Positions 12,399 to 25,900 of a stretch of 64,000 nucleotides of DNA are shown here, in pieces. The notes under the pieces were generated by a model. That model ran no database searches and was not told the DNA's origin. It was given only the letters and a program-made list of their open reading frames with translations. Where the stretch lies: the NCBI GenBank assembly GCA_963662175.1, contig OY759224.1:34977489-35041488 (forward strand), in the 5' to 3' direction. The translations under genes were made by a program, and so were the position numbers. Numbering within the stretch: the stretch's first letter is position 1; each line of letters begins with the position of its first letter. Origin of the DNA: Aradus depressus. Lineage: Eukaryota > Arthropoda > Insecta > Hemiptera > Aradidae.

Positions 12399-12524
12399 AT
12401 ATTTCCTGTTGTAGCTAATATTAGAAATACTAATGTCACTATATTTCCTGTTGTAGCTAATATTAGAAATACTAATGTCACTATATTTCCTGTTGTAGCT
12501 AATATTAGAAATACTAATGTCACT
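12399..12524 (+). repeat. Three tandem 42-bp copies
   Basis: The unit ATATTTCCTGTTGTAGCTAA... repeats at 12399, 12441 and 12483 with no difference I can see. Confidence 0.95.
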
Positions 12525-12728
12525 GTATTTCACTAGCTATTATGTTGATTTTTATATCTTATTCCATGACTACTAAGGTATTTATTTTCGAAAGCAATCA
12601 AGTTTAATTCCCTATACATTAAACTTATTTTTAAATTAGACATTTGAATCCATTCGTGAGAAATGTCCCATAAGTCGGATGCCCTTCTTTAGGTATCAAA
12701 TGCAACGGTGAAACACAATTTAGTTAAG

Positions 12729-12933
12729 AGCTTGTCCAAGCGATGATTTATGGAAAATATGCTTAGGCAGGAGACTGTGAGGGGTGAAACGAACTTCTCC
12801 ATTGTAATAATATGATAATTATTATCTATGAATTTGATAATAATTATCATATTATTACAATGGAGAAGTTCGTTTCACCCCTCACAGTCTCCTGCCTAAG
12901 CTTATTTTCCATAAATCATCGCTTGGACAAGCT
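12729..12933. repeat. Near-perfect palindrome, arms of about 97 bases
   Basis: The left arm starts AGCTTGTCCAAGCGATGATT and the right arm ends with its complement. I find one mismatch (ATATGC against AGCTTA-side A). The loop is about nine bases (TATGAATTT). It would fold into a long hairpin. Confidence 0.95.
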
Positions 12934-13109
12934 GAGTGGTATCCGTGCTTGTTTTTTACAAAAACAAATCATTCACCTTTTTACTTCTATCTAACCAGCA
13001 CTTATATGTGCCAATTGCATCCAACTTATTTTTGAATTTTTTATCGTATTTTACAATCTACTTTATACAGGCTCCAAACAAATGAAAACTAAGAAAAAAA
13101 TATATATAT

Positions 13110-15700
13110 ATTGAAGGGAGTGGAGGTTCTGTACGACGACAACCCTCAACAACCCTCCCAATCACATTTTTGTGATGTAACACACTATGTTTTTCTATTT
13201 GGCCTTTAAGAATACATCATATGAAATTTCATGACAATCCAATCATTAGTTAATGAGTTAGCACTTGCCGATGTAAACGATGAATAAACACCAAATTTCG
13301 TATTTAAAATTAACATCCACGGCGGACATAACCTGTCAAATTTCAGCGATATCGGCTGAGTGGAGGGGGGAGTTCGGGGGTAGGGACCCTTTTCAAAAAT
13401 CCCTATAACTGCCGATGTAATGAATGTATGAACATCAAATTTCGTATTTAAAATTAAAATCCACTTAGGACATAACCAGTCAAATTTCAGCGATATCGGT
13501 TGAGGGGAGGGGGGAGTTCCGGGGAGGGGGCTCAATAAAAAAATCCCAATAACTGCCGATGCAATGAATGTATCGACATCAAATTTCGTATTTAAAATTA
13601 AAATCCACTGAGGACATAACCTGTCAAATTTCAGCGATATCGGCTGAGGGGAGGGGCCACAACCCTCCCTCCAGTTCAAAATTTTGGGACGCCACACACC
13701 CTATTTTTCAATTGGCTTTTAAGAATACTACATGTGAAATTTCATGATAATTCGACCATTAGTTATTGAGCTACCGGTATATTTATATTTAGGCCCCCCC
13801 ACAACCCCCTCTCCCGTTGAAAATTTTGGGACGCCACACACCTTTTTTTCTATTTGGACTTCAGGAATACTACATGTGAAATTTCGTGATAGTCCGACCA
13901 ACCTTTATTGAGCTAAACTATATTTATACTTAGGTCTACCCCCAGAACCCCCCCCCTCGTTCGAAATGTTGGGACGCCACACACCTTATTTTTTTATTTG
14001 GCCTTCAGGAACACTACATGTGAAATTTCATGATTATACGACCATTAGGTAATGAGTTAGCACTGTTTTATGCTTAACCCCCCTCACAACCCCCCCTCCC
14101 GTTCGAAATTTTGGGACGCCACATAGCCTATTATTCAATCGGGCTCGAAAGGATGCTACATGTCAAGTTTTATGGAAATCCGTCCAGCCGTTTGGGCGTG
14201 ATGCTGGAACACACAAACCCCGTTTCAGCTTTACTAATATAGATTATGCCAAGTGGGTGGAAGAGAACGGAAAGATGAGCGCCCCCCAATTCAAAAATCC
14301 CGATAACTGCCGATGTAAACGATGAATAAACACCAAATTTCGTATTTAAAATTAACATCCACGGCGGACATAACCTGTCAAATTTCAGCGATATCGGCTG
14401 AGGGGAGGGGGGAGTTCCGGGGTGGGGGCCCTTTTCAAAAATCCCAATAACTGCCCATGTAATGAATGTATCAACATCAAATTTCGTATTTAAAATTAAA
14501 ATTCACTTAGGACATATCCAGTCAAATTTCAGCGATATCGGTTGAGGGGAGGGGGGAGTTCTTGGGAGGGGGCTCGATTCAAAAATCCCAATAACTGCCG
14601 ATGCAATGAATGTATCGACATCAAATTTCGTATTTAAAATTAAAATCGACTGAGGACATAACCTGTCAAATTGCAGCGATATCGGCTGAGGGGTGGGGTC
14701 ACATCCTTTCCTCCCGTTCAAAATTTTGGGACGCCACACACCTTATTTTTCAATTGGCTTTTAAGAATACTACACGTGAAATTTCATGATAATTCGACCA
14801 TTAGTTAGTGAGCTACCGGTATATTTATATTTAGGCCTACCTCACAACCCTCCTTCCCGTTCAAAATGTTGGGACGCCACACACCTTATTTTTTTATTTG
14901 ACCTTCAGGAACACTACATGTGAAATTTCGTGATAGTCCGACCAATCTTTATTGAGCTAACACTATATTTATACTTAGGTCTACCCCCAGAACCCCCCCC
15001 CCCCCCCCTCGTTCGAAATGTTGGGACGCCACACACCTTATTTTTTTATTTGGCCTTCAGGAACACTACATGTGAAATTTCATGATCATACGACCATTAG
15101 GTAATGAGGTAGCACTGTTTTATGCTTAGCCCCCCCTTACAACCCCCCCCTCCCGTTCGAAATTTTGGGACGCCACATAGCCTATTATTCAATCGGGCTC
15201 GAAAGGATGCTACATGTCAAGTTTTATGGAAATCCGTCCAGCCGTTTGGGCGTGATGCTGGAACACACAAACCCCGTTTCAGCTTTACTAATATAGATTA
15301 TGCCAAGTGGGTGGAAGAGAACGGAAAGATGAGCGCCCCCCAATTCAAAAATCCCGATAACTGCCGATGTAAACGATGAATAAACACCAAATTTCGTATT
15401 TAAAATTAACATCCACGGCGGACATAACCTGTCAAATTTCAGCGATATCGGCTGAGGGGAGGGGGGTGTTCCGGGGTGGGGGCCCTTTTCAAAAATCCCA
15501 ATAACTGCCCATGTAATGAATGTATCAACATCAAATTTCGTATTTAAAATTAAAATTCACCTAGGACATATCCAGTCAAATTTCAGCGATATCGGTTGAG
15601 GGGAGGGGGGAGTTCTTGGGAGGGGGCTCGATTCAAAAATCCCAATAACTGCCGATGCAATGAATGTATCAACATCAATGAATCTATTAACGTGTAGTAT
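13110..15700 (-). mobile_element. Helitron-like block with a ~1.05-kb tandem duplication
   Basis: Minus-strand Helitron 5' ends (TCTATATTAGTAAAGCTGAA) lie at 14243 and 15297. About 1054 bases separate all matching landmarks between roughly 13620-14650 and 14660-15700. Each unit also has internal ~135-base tandem pieces (ATAACTGCCGATG, CAGCGATATCGG). Long C tracts differ between the copies, which accounts for small length differences. No 3' hairpin/CTAG end is clear. Confidence 0.75.
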
Positions 15701-16732
15701 TGGAATAGAAGATAAAAACATAATAAGAAAATAGAAGGAAAGGTTTGAATATAGTTTTGGGGATTATCCATGGGACATGGTTGCCAGGGACAACTACCTG
15801 AAGTTGTATTCAGGGACAGGAAGTGTGCCAGCCAATGGTCCTGATAACCGATCCTGTAACGTCTTGTAATGAATGACGTTGATGGTGTACAACATGAGTC
15901 CTCTTCCACCAGACCTAAACAACAAAACAACAAAGTACTACCCCACCAAGAATTAATCAATTTTCGCTATAGTCCTTTCTGAATCCTCATACTAAATTTT
16001 GTGTCGATACATTAAATACATCGGCAGTTGTCAGTTTATCTGAGTCCCATTCTCAAGTTCATTAATTACTATAGTTATTGTGTTTTCACAGATACACACT
16101 TTTCTATTTCTGGAAACAGGAGGTCGGAAAACATGAATTTCTGTTGAAAACTAATTTTTGAATTTCTGACCGAATACATAATTTCCCCTATACTTCGTGA
16201 AGCTGGTAGGTGAAAAAAAAATCGGCCTCTTAACATCGATCAACCGTTTTGACTTCTGAATCGATATGTTAGTCACATGGAGCATTATTTATGGTTCCTT
16301 AGATTAGGCTGGAACCTTGAACCCGAATTTAGGTTCAGAACCAAGTTTAGAGATAGCACTGGAAACTTACGTATGTACTTGATTGTTTACTCAAATTCGG
16401 AGTTCATCTGACCCTCAAAAAAGCAAAAACAGAAGTAAACATATGTGTGGGTTGGGGTATACCCTCAAATTTAGAGATCGAAGGACCATCAAAAGAGCAA
16501 TAACAGAGTTTTGTGGGAGAGCGAAAACTTAGATGCGAGCGCTAAAAAACTTGTACATTTTCACCTTATCGGGAACCTTACTGAATCTTAACAAAATTCA
16601 CTTTCTAATGGAGTTGTTTGGTATGTTGATGAGTTAGCATTCTAACCATACTTCAATTTCTCGATTCCATTTGATAACTTTCTCATTGAATATGATTTTC
16701 TAAACTCTACCTACTGTCTTTTGTGATTTCAG
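15700..16732. other. Intron sequence upstream of exon A1, no B exon found
   Basis: I looked for the GDLxDEE...VAVxF pattern upstream of A1 and found none here or in the repeats to the left. Confidence 0.5.
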
Positions 16733-16915
16733 ATGCGAGAAGCTGTTTAACATGCGACAAAGTGTTGCAAGAACTGGAAAAAATCGACGACGATACGGAC
16801 ACATTTGGGGTGGACTTTGTCAAAATCAATGACAAAAGATTGGCGAAACAGTATGGCATCAAAACCTTCCCAGCACTCACCTACTTCCGAGAGAAGGAGC
16901 CTATCATCTACGAAG
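16733..16915 (+). CDS. Exon A1, thioredoxin-like core with CLTC
   Basis: This is the first exon of the array seen in the window. It opens after a TTTCAG acceptor in phase 1 and ends before GTGAAC with a split Gly codon (GAA G|gt). The 61 codons contain the pair C-L-T-C, then LQELEKIDDD, GVDFVKIND, and the cis-proline strand FPALTYF before EPIIYEG. The CxxC sits where a thioredoxin active site sits, so redox activity is possible. Because it begins mid-codon, an upstream B-type exon must lie beyond the 16.7 kb of repeats to the left. Confidence 0.85.
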
Positions 16916-19900
16916 GTGAACACTAAGTAAAAATTCTTTTTATTTATTTTCTCTAATAGCGCTAAGATTTACATGAACACCTTAAGTTCCACCGAGATAG
17001 CTGACAGGTTGACCAAAAGGGTCCTTACTGTTATCAGAAATTGCTTGAAAGTGGTTTCACTACAATTAATTATTTCCATCGTAGAAAACTGTTACTTAAA
17101 AATGATGGCTCCAAAGACCTGGCTACGTATAGGGCAAATGAGGCTGATCATCTCCTCCTGGTCTGTCTCCCACATTGCATACAGAGAGAGACTTCCAATC
17201 TCTCATATCCTTAGGTTAGGTTAGGTTTTATGACTCATGCCCGGGCTTTAACTACTAGGTCATATCGCCTACTACCAGAGCACTCTTTCGTCACTCTGGT
17301 GGACATGAGCCCGACTCTACTATGGGAGTCCTAAATTTTGCCTACCCTAAATTTTTATTCACCTAGGGTAGGGGTCTTTAACGAGTACCTGACATCGTAC
17401 AGGCTCGGGACCATCGCTTAACGTCCCATCGGAAGGACGGCGTGCTTAAGTTTATTTTACCTCCCAGATAAAATAAACTAAGGGCCTCGGTCGGGTTACG
17501 AACCCACGTTCTTGAGCTCAAAGTCAAGCACGCATACCACTGAGCTACCGGCGCCCTCTCATATCTTTAGTGATGATAGCTCACGAATTACCCTATTGTT
17601 TCAATATTTGCACATCACAAACCTCATATCTAAATTATAAATTTCATTTTCTTATATATTTAACATTTTAATGGGACATAGTATTATTATAATCTTATTT
17701 TACCTGCCTCTGGCTTCCCCGGAGATCCTCAGATTTACTTTGGGACAATCATTGTTTACATTTAAAACCTTCAGAACTCAACTTATTGGAAAAATTAGAA
17801 AAAAAATAATCGCATAATACTTTTAGGGAAGATATATAACATTTCAGAAAGTATTCATTAAGTTAGGAGAATATTGAAAAGAAAAATTTCATGGTTGCGT
17901 TTTAAGAGCTTAAGTGCCCGCGAGACGATCAATAAAATTGACAATTGCAATTGTCAATGATATGAAGGGACTAATTGATCATCTAGGAGGCAATTGATTT
18001 GTCAATTAAATGTTGGCGATTGATAGCAATTTTGATTGAAGGTCATTGATAAGAGCAATTGAGGCGTTGCGAAAGAGAAGGGCGAACTCAACACATAGGT
18101 GATTTTTTTTTTTTATTTATTACTGGTCTATTCTATTAATGGTTAACTAATTAATTAATGATTAATTACGTTACATTAATGAGGGATGGATGAAAAACAT
18201 AATATGTAACTTTTTGTTGAGTTCGCCCCGTCACAAAAAATCTTTAAACTCAATTTTCTAGATTTCAACATTTGTTGAGTTCGCCCTTCTCTTTCGCAAC
18301 GCCTCAATTGATGGCAGCGATTGATAGTGTAACTAGCGAATTTACAATCGTTCCGTCAGTTGTTGGCCAGACAGCAAAGATGAGTGTCGTTTCTGATGGG
18401 GTGGTTTCGTTCGAGGAAAGAGACTTTGTTTTGCTGTTAATATCTGAGAAAATGTTTGTAATCCTCGGGTTCAGTATCTCGAAGGATACGTAATAAATTT
18501 TCGTGGGTAAAACGGCTTCTCAGTTTATACCATTCTTTGGACCAACGCCTCTTTCTCTTTTCTTTCTTCCGAGTGCAGAGGGCTAGAGTTAATGCAAGAA
18601 ATCCCATGTCTGTGATGATTAAAATGAAATTTTAATAATTAACATATTAAAATATCATCGAGAACACTACGTTAAAACAGAACAATTGAAGGTGAACACA
18701 GAAACTAGAATTGTGATGATTTAAGCTCGATCAATCGCACCTTCTATTGAAACTGTCAATTTCAATTGATCGTCTCTGGGGCACTTTAGATAATTCAAAT
18801 GAAATTGTTATATTTAACAACAATTTTCTGTTCCCATATATAATACCTATATTGCATTATTCTCTTTTAACATTCTTTCAATTTTGTGTCATATTCTGTA
18901 TGATTCACAATAACGTATTTTTTATTAGTCAATTGTTTATATAGTGTTGTTAATAAATAACGTAGACTAGATTTCAAAAATATATATATATATATTTAAT
19001 TCCAAATACAAGGGCCAATCGGCATAGTTATAAGAAAAACAAAAATTAACTCTCCTGATGTGGAGGGGAGAATGTGGAAGATGGGCTGATGAACTGATCT
19101 CCAAATAAGGCCGAGAAAGACGGCTGAGAAGATCTGGGAGTAGGCTGAGGACGCCGTCACAACAGTTGAGCCAGGTAGTACCAGACTTCAGAGGTCCACG
19201 GAAAGGCGATCCTGGTTGACGAGAGAAGTCGGCGGGGTGCTGGCCTTGAGGAGTGCTCTGATGTCAATAGGCTGAAGTACTCTGGAAGACTCTGTCCAAC
19301 ACTGACCAGCGGTCATAGAACCAACTTCTCCCCACTCCCACATTCATAGGCTCCTCCCACTAATTGTTAATATGATCAGTTTATGTAAAATGAAACTTAA
19401 TGATAAATTACAGAAATAATATTGAAATAATAGTAATAATAATATTAATAATTATTATAATTATTAATTAAGGAAAACATTAAAAATATACCTCTAACAA
19501 TATCAAAATGAACTAAATGTTGCGATGACGTGTTCATTTTTATAAAAGATATTCTGATCTATTAAACTAATTCAATACACTTAATTGTTGTTAAATGAAA
19601 CAGAAAATAACAGTTTAATGAATTTGTAGTGTATTACTTTTTAAATTAATAATTTATATTTATTTATTATATATTATAATTTATTTATATTTATTTATTT
19701 TGTTTATTTATTATAATTTCTAAACAAATCCATTAAATTCCGTTCGGTAGTTCTGGAAATCAAATGGTTACCAATATGGGCGGACGAAAGGAATATTTTA
19801 GGCATCCAATTAAAATAAATCAAAATGTTTTATGATTTTATTAATAACTTATATATATATATAATTTATACATATAATATATTATATATTCTCTATCCGA

Positions 19901-22900
19901 ATGGTAGATAAGAATGTAAAAATATGCGAAATTCAAGATATTATTTTAGTTGTAACGGTTTAATGTTTGGTTTAACATCTTTGCCCACTCCCGACTCGGA
20001 CAAAAAGGACGATCACTGTACAGGCTAGTATCCTTTCGTAGATATAAGATCCACTCCGTGAAAACAACAGTTTCTCCTTAGTTTATTCTACTTATTTTCA
20101 ATGAAACAAATTATGGAGAAAATAATCAGGATCTAGTTACCTCCACACCATGAAGCAGCTATCTTAGCCACTACGCTTTGAGGAGGCTCATTGAAGACAT
20201 GAGCAGAGAGGTTTTGTCCAAAAAAAAAAATTGCAAAGTTTTAACTTACTGTTAACAACTTTTTTTCTGTATGGAGGATGAAATTAAATATAATTTGCAA
20301 AAATTTACGAAAGAAACTTAATTATTATGACTCATGCCAGGGCTTTTTAACTGCGATGTCATATCGCCTACTACCAGAGCGCTCTTTCATCGCTCTTATG
20401 GATATAAGCCTGACTCTACTGTGGAAGTCCTAAATGTTGCCTACCTAGGTTTTTTCACCTAGGGTAGAGGTCTTTAACGAGTATCTGACATGGCACAGGC
20501 TCGGGACCATCGCTTAACGTCCCATCCCAAGGTTTTTTCACCTCCCAGTTAAGAAACCTAAGGGCTTTGGCCGAGTTTCGAATCTAATATTATTAAATAC
20601 ACAATAAACTGCCGAATTTTTATAAGAGCCTAAGATTAGGTCTATTTAGGAATTTCAACCCTAACTTCTAAACAGTCGAAACATTTAAGAATGATCCTAA
20701 CAACGACTTTTCGACATCATCTCATTAGAAATGTTGAAGTAAGATGTTCAAATTCAAAAAAATTATATGAATAATTGTTTTCAAATTGTTTTTTTAGGAG
20801 ATCTTATGGACGAAGAGAATGTTCTGGAGTTCTTGACCAGCTTGGAAGCTATGGACCTCCCGGACAGGATAGAAGAAGTCAATTCAAGAATACTCCTCAA
20901 AATTATTGAGGATACTGAATATGTCGCCGTCCTCTTCTGTAAGCTCCTCACAAGAAGTATATTTGTCACTTTTAACGAGCAATTCCATCTGTCAACAAAG
21001 AATTTGAATTCAACAAATATTAAAAAAAAATAGAAACGTTATCTAAACAAATATCATTAAACAGAATTGAAAAAATCTTAATTTTTGAATTTGAGGAGAT
21101 TTTTAAGGGCTCGTTTTAACCCACTTGATTTAAAAACTTATTTTTTAGGAGATGCAATGAAAAAAAAAACTTCATTATGTCATTGCTTCTTTCAAAAATG
21201 GGTTAAATATGAAACTATATGTGGTTTTCTTGAATTTTCTAACATTTGTTGGTTTTTTGACTAAATTTAAAAAAAAATAAACTAATTTATAAAAACCTTC
21301 ACATAAATTAAATTATAATATATTTATTAAATATGCTAGGTATTTTGTTGGTACAAAATGTGAGAGATTGCAAAAAATATTTGAACAAGTGCACAACATT
21401 ATGCTAACCCCTTTGCGAATTACAATATGTAAGAATTATAATAATATATGTAAAATATGTTTCGGGAATAAGTTTACAAATCTCAATTTGGCTTTTCGAA
21501 AAAACAACATTAATCATAGAACTATGAGAGATGTTGGACCTTGACGGCCCTCTCAATGACCACACGGAGACGGTCTGTGTATGTTGGTGAGCCTTGTTGT
21601 TGTGCAGGTAGCCTGGTTTGTTTATGTCAAGCTGTTGGATACTGTTGTAGTGGAGGTAGCCTGGTTTGCTTATGTCAAGCTGTTGGATACTGTTATTGTT
21701 TGTGTCTAACCCTCGTTTCATTTATCGGAAAATAAACGTTTTAGTTGTTTTTGAATTCAAAATATTAACCAAGACGTGGACATTATTTTGCTATTATCAC
21801 AACATATCAACGTGGTCATGAGTAAATTAGATTTTTACTTTCTCAGCTAAAATTTTATAGCACAATAAGTTTGATTTTGTTTTTAAATTAAGTTTCATTA
21901 CAGCAATCTTTTGATATGAAATAAATACAAAACTTTTTATGATTTATATGAACAGGTTCTTGATTTTGCTTTTTGCCAACTTAATTGAACCTTTATATTA
22001 CTTAACTGACTTCGAAAATTGAAAACACAATTTTTTATAGTTAAATTATTGTTAATTATTCAGCTTTGAATAATAACTGTTGGGAACTTACTTCTTCATC
22101 CCACTATTTTAAGTTCATTGCAGAAAATACAGCAAATGGGCTATTCGCAGGTAAAATTAATAAAAATTAAATAAATACAAATTTGTTAGACACTTTTCTC
22201 AAATTGTTAAACATTTCCAATTGTTTCACTTTAAAATTACTCCAAAAACATCTTCAACTGTCATTAGTTCATCAAAGAGCTTGTGGAAATTAAATATTTG
22301 TAATTGTGTTATACAATTTGCAATTGATCGAAATTTTTTTAAATGGGGGAATTCATTTTGGATTAATTGGAAAGGAGTTAGTTTTTACAGTCAGAATGTT
22401 TTGAATGTAGGAGTATCCAACGCATAATTTACATCTTAAAATGATCAAAATTTGAAAAATATTAAAAAATATTTAATATCGTACATTCCAACTCAATGTA
22501 GGACGGTTGGCAACCCTACTCGAACCTATCATTGAAAACGGTGCTGTCCTTAAATAAGTTCATGGGTGATGTGTTTTTCCTTTTTTTCAATGTATGTATA
22601 CTTTTAATTAATTTTCTTGACACCTAAGTTTTTTATTAGTTTTATAGACTCGGAAAGAAGTAATTAACCCTTAAACGACCATTTTTTTTTTGAACGAAAT
22701 AATTTTTTTTTAAATATATATATTTTGACCTGCTGAATAAGGGAAAAATAATTTAAAAAATCAATGGCTTATAATAAAAAAGTTATTTAAGTATTTTTGT
22801 CCGTTGCATATATGTATGCAACGCTGGGCGTTCTCACAACAAGTAATGCGTAATGCAACAAGTCATCCTCAGTTATTGGTTGCACTTTGAGCTTATTCAT

Positions 22901-25900
22901 TTGAACTGGAAATAAATTGTATTCAAAAACTATATCCATAATCAAATCTTCAGGGAAAAAATAATAAAAAACGACAAAGGAGTTGATAAATCCAACACTT
23001 TTTTACGCAAATTATTTTTTTCAAGATTTAAAAAAATTATAAAATTTCCCCTTTTCCATTGCAAATTTTTTATTCTATCTGCTGGATCCATAGGAACTTG
23101 GGCTGAAATAATGTCTGGGCTCATTGCAACATTTTCGGCAGGATTATAACTGAAGGGCCAGGATTCGATGATTCTACATCAATTGCAGATATGCTACGCT
23201 GGTTGTTTAAGGGTTAAAGCGTTGACTGAGTAACTAATAAATTATTTCAGAGAAAAATGCGGTTTATTAATTAAGTCATGACCTTGACAAATGGATAAAT
23301 GGCTACTGAATTCATTTAATTAGGCATTCAACATCAGGAATTCTCCTTTTCGGCCCCTTAGATCTAATGGAAGTCTTGGGGGCATAAAAGAGTTAGTAAA
23401 AAGTATAAATTGAAAAAAAAAAAACACTTTTGGTCAACATTGATTGAAAGTGATTAAGCCTAAAATTGCATGTACGTACCTACAGTCACCAAACTAACGA
23501 CCATTATCTGAATTAGGTATATATCTCTATGTTTATTTATGTGTATTTAAAAGAAAAAATGTAACAATTGAATCCCTTTGAAATACTTTATATGGCATTT
23601 AAAAAGGCATCAATTATCTCATATATATTTTTTTTCCCATTAACCACAGCTTTATAAAAAATAATAAATATATGTGTTTTTTCTTTGTTTATTTTCCATG
23701 TATTTACTTGAATGTTGGTGAATGTTGTTTGATAAAATGAAATTTGGATCGGTATAGGCCCGGACCAAAGCAAATGCACTGGAGGCAACAATAGTAAGTA
23801 AAAAAAGAGGAACTTTATACTTCAAATTGTACACTATTTATTGTAGAATATTTAGTGTTGTGTCTAGAATATTTTGTATATAACTTCTAATTATAGTCAA
23901 TGTGAATGTCATACTTTGTCGTAGATAATTTTTTTTTTATGTTTTTAATTTAATTTTTTTTGCTTTTTTTATATAATTATTACTTATTCTCTTTATTTAT
24001 AGTAGATATAGATAGCATGTGCTGCGACATCGATGTCCGTATGTTGTATATGTATACATATATATTTGTTAATTATTGTTTGCACTTTACCAACGCATGT
24101 TCGTGTTCCTTTTTTTAAAAACTATGTATGGCTTTATAACTATGCATGGCATCCATTTGGCAAATGTAAAGTTAAATTTAACTGTAAAAAAAATTGTCTA
24201 ACAATAAATTAATTGTGTATTGTATTTTATTTGTAAAAAACATTGAATTAGGTATTGTATTGTATTTCAGACGTTCATATTGCGAATTTTTCGCTCCTCC
24301 GAGTTCAATTGATTGACTTATTTGTGAATATTGAAAATCGTCAATTATTTTTCATAAAATTTATTGTTACAGGAACGGGGCAATCAGGGGTTTTCCATTA
24401 GTCATCTGTAACTCTGATAACTATATATCTCAGTGTATCACGCTTTTCATTTAAAAAAAAAAGGCAAATCACCGGCTATGCACTTCCCCAATACTAATTA
24501 CTCAATTAAGTTTTTGCTCTCCCTCCAATACCAAATACCGTTTGGGGTTAAAACTCAATATTTGACATACGTAGTGGCTTCTGAATTTTCACACTAAATT
24601 TTGTGTCGATACATTCATTACATCGGTTATTAGGATGTTTAGTATGTATGTACGTTGAGCCCCCTCCCCTGATCAGCTGTGAATGTTTGCTTTAATTTCT
24701 TTCGTTTTTGGCGAAATACTTTGGTCGCATTTCAAGCATAAAACTTTCACGGAATTATTTGAACGAATTTCGTCCTTAATCGCTTCTTCATTTGTATTTA
24801 CAGGTTTAAAGTAAGTACCGCTTAAGGCCTTTCGAATAGACAATCTTAATGTATTCAAAGAGCCACTGTTTTCTGGAAAAGACTCACGTGAATCTCGGGG
24901 ATCAGGATTATCGAAATCCACACCAACGGACATTTCATTCTCTGCGTTACTCATTTTTTGTTATAATTTTTTTACACTTTTTTAAAAGTTTATCAGCACG
25001 AATTTGCTCTCGGATCGGTAAGAAGTCAAGAATCGATTTTTTTACTCTTTTTTAAAAGTTTATCAGCACGAATTTGCTCTCGGATCGGTAAGAAGTCAAG
25101 AATCGGACTGAAGCCTTTAAAAATAATTGAACCTACTTATGTATTTTTAGGATTAGGTGAGTTAAGGGATTAAGTATACACAGAAATAACAATAACAAAT
25201 ATGAGGCATCGCATTGTAATTGTGACACTTGACAAAACGTTTAAACGGATAATTTTTTTTTTCATTGTTTGAAAATTGTCCATGTCCTTACGGTCCGAAG
25301 TGCATAAATCCTACCCGTAGAATACGGGGAATATTATGGGTTTATAAGGAGTAGTAATGAGTGATACCTTGTAAAATTCGATTTTCACACCCGTGAATAC
25401 GAATATTCGTATCAATATATATTCATATCAATGTACAGCTGTTTTCGGATTCACAGCTATGAATACGAATATATTTGTATTTGTAGATGTGAATGCAAAT
25501 ATATTCATATTTACAGGTGTGAATACGAATATATTCATATTTAGGTGTGAATACGAATATATTCATATTTAGGTGTGAATACAAATATATTCATATCCAC
25601 ACGTGTGAATAAGAATATATTCATACTCATAGATAACAATTTTTGTGAATATATTCATATTCGTATTTGCGATTACGAATACGCCCATCCCTGCTCATCT
25701 TATATCCGAAGATATAGCATATCAAAAACTGTATCTGATGAAAACCCCCCTCTTCTCTATTAAAGGACAGCTATTTGACCCATGAGACTGAACAGGTACA
25801 AAAAGTGTGTCAAATTTCGTCTAAATCTAAGGACATGCGGTTTTTTTATCCTGTTAAACTAAAATGGAATGTCCTCTTACTAAAGTATAAGAAAGTAAAC

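Noticed and set aside
14170..15412. Two identical 62-codon genes on the minus strand
   Set aside because: The frames come from the ~1.05-kb duplication of Helitron-type sequence and cross its terminus. No coding signature.
17214..17228. True telomeric DNA
   Set aside because: Only three TTAGG units, always at SINE tails, inside a gene.
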